DNA of 64,000 bases. Source: Arenicola marina. Taxonomy: Eukaryota; Annelida; Polychaeta; Arenicolidae. Every line of letters begins with the position of its first letter. Within the stretch, counting starts at the first letter, position 1. Of this stretch, positions 57,364-64,000 are shown in pieces. The DNA lies in contig OZ025255.1 in NCBI GenBank assembly GCA_964019135.1, positions 186,001 through 250,000 on the forward strand, written 5' to 3'. The translations under genes were made by a program, and so were the position numbers. The notes under the pieces are model-generated. The model was not told the origin of the DNA and searched no databases. It saw only the letters and a program-made list of their open reading frames with translations.

Positions 57364-60300
57364 TGGCGTCGTGGCGAGGAATTACTCCGGTGTGTCCTGA
57401 TGGCGGCGTGGCGAGGGATTACTCCGGTGTGTCCTGATGGCGGCGTGGCGAGGGATTACTCCGGTGTGTCCTGATGGCGGCGTGGCGAGGGATTACTCCG
57501 GTGTGTCCTGATGGCGGCGTGGCGAGGGATTACTCCGGTGTGTCCTGATGGCGGCGTGGCGAGGGATTACTCCGTGTGTGTCCTGATGGCGGCGTGGCGA
57601 GGGATTACTCCGGTGTGTCCTGATGGCGGCGTGGCGAGGGATTACTCCGGTGTGTCCTGATGGCGGCGTGGCGAGGGATTACTCCGGTGTGTCCTGATGG
57701 CGGCGTGGCGAGGGATTACTCCGGTGTGTCCTGATGGCGGCGTGGCGAGGGATTACTCCGGTGTGTCCTGATGGCGGCGTGGCGAGGAATTACTCCGGTG
57801 TGTCCTGATGGCGGCGTGGCGAGGGATTACTCCGGTGTGTCCTGATGGCGGCGTGGCGAGGGATTACTCCGGTGTGTCCTGATGGCGGCGTGGCGAGGGA
57901 TTACTGCGGTGTGTCCTGATGGCGGCGTGGCGAGGGATTACTCCGGTGTGTCCTGATGGCGGCGTGGCGAGGGATTACTCCGGTGTGTCCTGATGGCGGC
58001 GTGGCGAGGGATTACTCCGGTGTGTCCTGATGGCGGCGTGGCGAGGGATTACTCCGATGTGTCCTGATGGCGGCGTGGCGAGGGATTACTCCGGTGTGTC
58101 CTGATGGCGGCGTGGCGAGGGATTACTCCGGTGTGTCCTGATGGCGGCGTGGCGAGGGATTACTCCGGTGTGTCCTGATGGCGGCGTGGCGAGGGATTAC
58201 TCCGGTGTGTCCTGATGGCGGCGTGGCGAGGGATTACTCCGGTGTGTCCTGATGGCGGCGTGGCGAGTGATTACTCCGGTGTGTCCTGATGGCGGCGTGG
58301 CGAGGGATTACTCCGGTGTGTCCTGATGGCGGCGTGGCGAGGGATTACTCCGGTGTGTCCTGATGGCGGCGTGGCGAGGGATTACTGCGGTGTGTCCTGA
58401 TGGCGGCGTGGCGAGGGATTACTCCGGTGTGTCCTGATGGCGGCGTGGCGAGGGATTACTCCGGTGTGTCCTGATGGCGGCGTGGCGAGGGATTACTCCG
58501 GTGTGTCCTGATGGCGGCGTGGCGAGGGATTACTCCGATGTGTCCTGATGGCGGCGTGGCGAGGGATTACTCCGGTGTGTCCTGATGGCGGCGTGGCGAG
58601 GGATTACTCCGGTGTGTCCTGATGGCGGCGTGGCGAGGGATTACTCCGGTGTGTCCTGATGGCGGCGTGGCGAGGGATTACTCCGGTGTGTCCTGATGGC
58701 GGCGTGGCGAGGAATTACTCCGGTGTGTCCTGATGGCGGCGTGGCGAGGGATTACTCCGGTGTGTCCTGATGGCGGCGTGGCGAGGGATTACTCCGGTGT
58801 GTCCTGATGGCGGCGTGGCGAGGGATTACTCCGGTGTGTCCTGATGGCGGCGTGGCGAGGGATTACTCCGGTGTGTCCTGATGGCGGCGTGGCGAGGAAT
58901 TACTCCGGTGTGTCCTGATGGCGGCGTGGCGAGGGATTACTCCGGTGTGTCCTGATGGCGGCGTGGCGAGGGATTACTCCGGTGTGTCCTGATGGCGGCG
59001 TGGCGAGGAATTACTCCGGTGTGTCCTGATGGCGGCGTGGCGAGGGATTACTCCGGTGTGTCCTGATGGCGGCGTGGCGAGGGATTACTCCGGTGTGTCC
59101 TGATGGCGGCGTGGCGAGGGATTACTCCGGTGTGTCCTGATGGCGGCGTGGCGAGGGATTACTCCGGTGTGTCCTGATGGCGGCGTGGCGAGGGATTACT
59201 CCGGTGTGTCCTGATGGCGGCGTGGCGAGGGATTACTCCGTGTGTGTCCTGATGGCGACGTGGCGAGGAATTACTCCGGTGTGTCCTGATGGCGGCGTGG
59301 CGAGGGATTACTCCGGTGTGTCCTGATGGCGGCGTGGCGAGGGATTACTCCGGTGTGTCCTGATGGCGGCGTGGCGAGGGATTACTCCGGTGTGTCCTGA
59401 TGGCGGCGTGGCGAGGGATTACTCCGGTGTGTCCTGATGGCGGCGTGGCGAGGGATTACTCCGGTGTGTCCTGATGGCGGCGTGGCGAGGGATTACTCCG
59501 GTGTGTCCTGATGGCGGCGTGGCGAGGGATTACTCCGGTGTGTCCTGATGGCGGCGTGGCGAGGGATTACTCCGTGTGTGTCCTGATGGCGGCGTGGCGA
59601 GGGATTACTCCGGTGTGTCCTGATGGCGGCGTGGCGAGGGATTACTCCGGTGTGTCCTGATGGCGGCGTGGCGAGGGATTACTCCGGTGTGTCCTGATGG
59701 CGGCGTGGCGAGGGATTACTCCGGTGTGTCCTGATGGCGGCGTGGCGAGGGATTACTCCGATGTGTCCTGATGGCGACGTGGCGAGGGATTACTCCGGTG
59801 TGTCCTGATGGCGGCGTGGCGAGGGATTACTGCGGTGTGTCCTGATGGCGGCGTGGCGAGGGATTACTCCGGTGTGTCCTGATGGCGACGTGGCGAGGAA
59901 TTACTCCGGTGTGTCCTGATGGCGGCGTGGCGAGGGATTACTCCGGTGTGTCCTGATGGCGGCGTGGCGAGGGATTACTCCGGTGTGTCCTGATGGCGGC
60001 GTGGCGAGGGATTACTCCGATGTGTCCTGATGGCGGCGTGGCGAGGGATTACTCCGGTGTGTCCTGATGGCGGCGTGGCGAGGGATTACTCCGATGTGTC
60101 CTGATGGCGGCGTGGCGAGGGATTACTCCGGTGTGTCCTGATGGCGGCGTGGCGAGGGATTACTCCGGTGTGTCCTGATGGCGGCGTGGCGAGGGATTAC
60201 TCCGGTGTGTCCTGATGGCGGCGTGGCGAGGGATTACTCCGGTGTGTCCTGATGGCGTCGTGGCGAGGGATTACTCCGGTGTGTCCTGATGGCGGCGTGG

Positions 60301-63010
60301 CGAGGGATTACTCCGGTGTGTCCTGATGGCGGCGTGGCGAGGGATTACTCCGGTGTGTCCTGATGGCGGCGTGGCGAGGGATTACTCCGATGTGTCCTGA
60401 TGGCGGCGTGGCGAGGGATTACTCCGGTGTGTCCTGATGGCGCCGTGGCGAGGGATTACTCCGATGTGTCCTGATGGCGGCTTGGCGAGGGATTACTCCG
60501 GTGTGTCCTGATGGCGGCGTGGCGAGGGATTACTCCGGTGTGTCCTGATGGCGGCGTGGCGAGGGATTACTCCGGTGTGTCCTGATGGCGGCGTGGCGAG
60601 GGATTACTGCGGTGTGTCCTGATGGCGGCGTGGCGAGGGATTACTCCGGTGTGTCCTGATGGCGGCGTGGCGAGGGATTACTCCGGTGTGTCCTGATGGC
60701 GGCGTGGCGAGGGTTTACTCCGGTGTTTCCTGATGGCGGCGTGGCGAGGGATTACTCCGGTGTGTCCTGATGGCGGCGTGGCGAGGGATTACTCCGTGTG
60801 TGTCCTGATGGCGGCGTGGCGAGGGATTACTCCGGTCTGTCCTGATGGCGACGTGGCGAGGAATTACTCCGGTGTGTCCTGATGGCGGCGTGGCGAGGGA
60901 TTACTCCGGTGTGTCCTGATGGCGGCGTGGCGAGGGATTACTCCGGTGTGTCCTGATGGCGGCGTGGCGAGGGATTACTCCGGTGTGTCCTGATGGCGGC
61001 GTGGCGAGGGATTACTCCGATGTGTCCTGATGGCGGCGTGGCGAGGGATTACTCCGGTGTGTCCTGATGGCGACGTGGCGAGGAATTACTCCGGTGTGTC
61101 CTGATGGCGGCGTGGCGAGGGATTACTCCGGTGTGTCCTGATGGCGGCGTGGCGAGGGATTACTCCGATGTGTCCTGATGGCGGCGTGGCGAGGGATTAC
61201 TCCGGTGTGTCCTGATGGCGACGTGGCGAGGAATTACTCCGGTGTGTCCTGATGGCGGCGTGGCGAGGGATTACTCCGGTGTGTCCTGATGGCGGCGTGG
61301 CGAGGGATTACTCCGGTGTGTCCTGATGGCGGCGTGGCGAGGGATTACTCCGATGTGTCCTGATGGCGGCGTGGCGAGGGATTACTCCGGTGTGTCCTGA
61401 TGGCGACGTGGCGTGGAATTACTCCGGTGTGTCCTGATGGCGGCGTGGCGAGGGATTACTCCGGTGTGTCCTGATGGCGGCGTGGCGAGGGATTACTCCG
61501 GTGTGTCCTGATGGCGGCGTGGCGAGGGATTACTCCGGTGTGTCCTGATGGCGGCGTGGCGAGGGATTACTCCGGTGTGTCCTGATGGCGGCGTGGCGAG
61601 GGATTACTCCGGTGTGTCCTGATGGCGACGTGGCGAGGAATTACTCCGGTGTGTCCTGATGGCGGCGTGGCGAGGGATTACTCCGGTGTGTCCTGATGGC
61701 GACGTGGCGAGGGATTACTCCGGTGTGTCCTGATGGCGGCGTGGCGAGGGATTACTCCGTGTGTTTCCTGATGGCGGCGTGGCGAGGGATTACTCCGGTG
61801 TGTCCTGATGGCGACGTGGCGAGGAATTACTCCGGTGTGTCCTGATGGCGGCGTGGCGAGGGATTACTCCGGTGTGTCCTGATGGCGGCGTGGCGAGGGA
61901 TTACTCCGGTGTGTCCTGATGGCGGCGTGGCGAGGGATTACTCCGGTGTGTCCTGATGGCGGCGTGGCGAGGGATTACTCCGGTGTGTCCTGATGGCGGC
62001 GTGGCGAGGGATTACTCCGGTGTGTCCTGATGGCGGCGTGGCGAGGGATTACTCCGGTGTGTCCTGATGGCGGCGTGGCGAGGGATTACTCCGGTGTGTC
62101 CTGATGGCGGCGTGTCGAGGGATTACTGCGGTGTGTCCTGATGGCGGCGTGGCGAGGGATTACTCCGGTGTGTCCTGATGGCGGCGTGGCGAGGGATTAC
62201 TCCGGTGTGTCCTGATGGCGGCGTGGCGAGGGATTACTCCGTGTGTGTCCTGATGGCGGCGTGGCGAGGGATTACTCCGGTGTGTCCTGATGGCGGCGTG
62301 GCGAGGGATTACTCCGGTGTGTCCTGATGGCGGCGTGGCGAGGGATTACTCCGGTGTGTCCTGATGGCGGCGTGGCGAGGGATTACTCCGGTGTGTCCTG
62401 ATGGCGGCGTGGCGAGGGATTACTCCGGTGTGTCCTGATGGCGGCGTGGCGAGGGATTACTCCGGTGTGTCCTGATGGCGGCGTGGCGAGGGATTACTCC
62501 GGTGTGTCCTGATGGCGGCGTGGCGAGGGATTACTCCGGTGTGTCCTGATGGCGGCGTGGCGAGGGATTACTCCGGTGTGTCCTGATGGCGGCGTGGCGA
62601 GGGATTACTCCGGTGTGTCCTGATGGCGGCGTGGCGAGGGATTACTCCGGTGTGTCCTGATGGCGGCGTGGCGAGGGATTACTCCGGTGTGTCCTGATGG
62701 CGGCGTGGCGAGGGATTACTCCGGTGTGTCCTGATGGCGGCGTGGCGAGGGATTACTCCGGTGTGTCCTGATGGCGGCGTGGCGAGGGATTACTCCGGTG
62801 TGTCCTGATGGCGGCGTGGCGAGGGATTACTCCGATGTGTCCTGATGGCGGCGTGGCGAGGGATTACTCCGGTGTGTCCTGATGGCGGCGTGGCGAGGGA
62901 TTACTCCGATGTGTCCTGATGGCGGCGTGGCGAGGGATTACTCCGGTGTGTCCTGATGGCGGCGTGGCGAGGGATTACTCCGGTGTGTCCTGATGGCGGC
63001 GTGGCGAGGG
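57342..63010 (+). repeat. 37-bp minisatellite made of the WDR41 stop-codon region
   Basis: About 153 copies of a 37-bp unit, GGATTACTCCGGTGTGTCCTG with ATGGCGGCGTGGCGAG. The first copy is the genuine end of the coding sequence: GAT TAC TCC GGT GTG TCC TGA, residues DYSGVS and stop. All later copies lie in the predicted 3'UTR. Variants are few (GGAATTACT, CCGATGTG, CTGCGGTG, GGCGACGTGG). No AATAAA occurs in the unit, so transcripts would read through the whole array. Confidence 0.97.
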
Positions 63011-63290
63011 AGTGGAGACCTGTGCGGAGGGATACATTCCAGTCGCATCCTATCAACCTTCGTCCGGATTTTTTAGGACTCGATAATTATCTACAGATTA
63101 CATGTTGTTTTTGCTGAATGTGGCCATGCATTGAAATGTTTCTCCTCTTCAGGACATTGAGTAATGAGTCCGCTTTCCATATATTTACGGCGGTCGATCA
63201 TGCTTGCTTCCATTCCATTCTGGTGATTCATGTTACTATGGACAATAAAACATATAGAAGAAAATCGCTGTCGATATCGAATTTTATCAG
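63011..63290 (+). other. Unique 3' flank of WDR41, end of the predicted 3'UTR
   Basis: About 280 bp of single-copy sequence between the 37-bp and 42-bp arrays. It holds the first poly(A) signal after the stop codon. A TTCAG at about 63149 could be a minor acceptor but nothing supports its use. Confidence 0.6.
63244..63249 (+). terminator. Poly(A) signal AATAAA, first after the WDR41 stop
   Basis: AATAAA lies 5.9 kb after the stop codon. I see none in the intervening 37-bp array or in 63011-63243. The G/T-rich 42-bp array 45 bp further on could act as a downstream element. If it is used, the mRNA carries a 3'UTR that is almost wholly minisatellite. Confidence 0.6.
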
Positions 63291-64000
63291 TCTTGCCGTC
63301 CCTGGGGTGTAAGCCCTAGCTATCTCAGTCAGTCTTGCCGTCCCTGGGGTGTAAGCCCTAGCTATCTCAGTCAGTCTTGCCGTCCCTGGGGTGTAAGCCC
63401 TAGCTATCTCAGTCAGTCTTGCCGTCCCTGGGGTGTAAGCCCTAGCTATCTCAGTCAGTCTTGCCGTCCCTGGGGTGTAAGCCCTAGCTATCTCAGTCAG
63501 TCTTACCGTCCCTGGGGTGTAATCCCTAGCTATCTCAGTAAGTCTTGCCGTCCCTGGGGTGTAAGCCCTAGCTATCTCAGTCAGTCTTGCCGTCCCTGGG
63601 GTGTAGGCCCTAGCTATCTCAGTAAGTCTTGCCATCCCTGGGGTGTAAGCCCTAGCTATCTCAGTCAGTCTTGTGGTCCCTGGGGTGTAAGCCCTAGCTA
63701 TCTCAGTCAGTCTTGTGGTCCCTGGGGTGTAAGCCCTAGCTATCTCAGTCAGTCTTGTGGTCCCTGGGGTGTAAGCCCTAGCTATCTCAGTCAGTCTTAC
63801 CGTCCCTGGGGTGTAGGCCCTAGCTATCTCAGTCAGTGTTGCCGTCCCTGGGGTGTAAGCCCTAGCTATCTCAGTCAGTCTTACCGTCCCTGGGGTGTAA
63901 GCCCTAGCTATCTCAGTCAGTCTTGCCGTCCCTGGGGTGTAGGCCCTAGCTATCTCAGTAAGTCTTGCCGTCCCTGGGGTGTAAGCCCTAGCTATCTCAG
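63291..64000. repeat. 42-bp minisatellite at the right window edge
   Basis: About 17 copies of a 42-bp unit containing CTTGCCGTCCCTGGGGTGTA then AGCCCTAGCTATCTCAGTCAGT; it continues past the window. Variants are CTTACCGT, CTTGTGGT, GTAGGCC and CAGTAAGT. Each unit has GGGGTGTAAG (donor-like) and CTATCTCAG (acceptor-like). The minus-strand frame of 135 codons is a by-product. Confidence 0.96.

Overview
This is eukaryotic (animal) genomic DNA, and roughly 84% of it is tandem repeat. About fourteen separate minisatellite arrays (units of 17 to 60 bp, from a handful to several hundred copies) make up some 53 kb of the 64 kb. The arrays hide one complete protein-coding gene on the + strand, an orthologue of WDR41, the WD40 beta-propeller subunit of the C9orf72-SMCR8-WDR41 complex. 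It has 13 coding exons from 24871 to 57363. They join in compatible phases into a 1332-nt reading frame of 443 codons plus stop; human WDR41 is 459 residues from memory, and I recall a similar exon count there.

Layout. 1-16193: a 24-bp G-rich array, open at the left window edge, with nested higher-order duplications. 16194-19492: unique or low-copy DNA with a small AT-rich inverted repeat, a ~100-bp duplication and a decayed Mutator-like DNA transposon carrying PHD, OTU and transposase fragments. 19493-23896: about 100 nearly identical 44-bp units. 23897-24855: unique DNA upstream of the gene. 24856-57363: WDR41, with a different minisatellite in most of its longer introns (36, 28, 37/40, 17, 41, 21, 60 and 43 bp). 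57342-63010: a 37-bp array made from the last codons, the stop codon and the adjoining 3'UTR. 63011-63290: unique DNA with the first poly(A) signal. 63291 to the right edge: a 42-bp array.

The most unusual feature is where the arrays come from. The intron 5 array is a tandem amplification of the 3' splice site plus the first 27 nt of exon 6. The intron 12 array amplifies the splice acceptor of exon 13 (some units also carry the first 8 exon bases), and the 37-bp array amplifies the stop-codon end of the same exon. A fourth array grew from a LINE reverse-transcriptase fragment. Several others carry splice-donor or splice-acceptor consensus in every unit. Minisatellites lying on exon-intron boundaries have, as far as I recall, been described in amphioxus. 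This locus looks like an extreme case, and a lancelet or other marine invertebrate is a reasonable but unproven guess for the source. The very long open reading frames across the arrays result from units that lack stop codons and are not proposed as genes.
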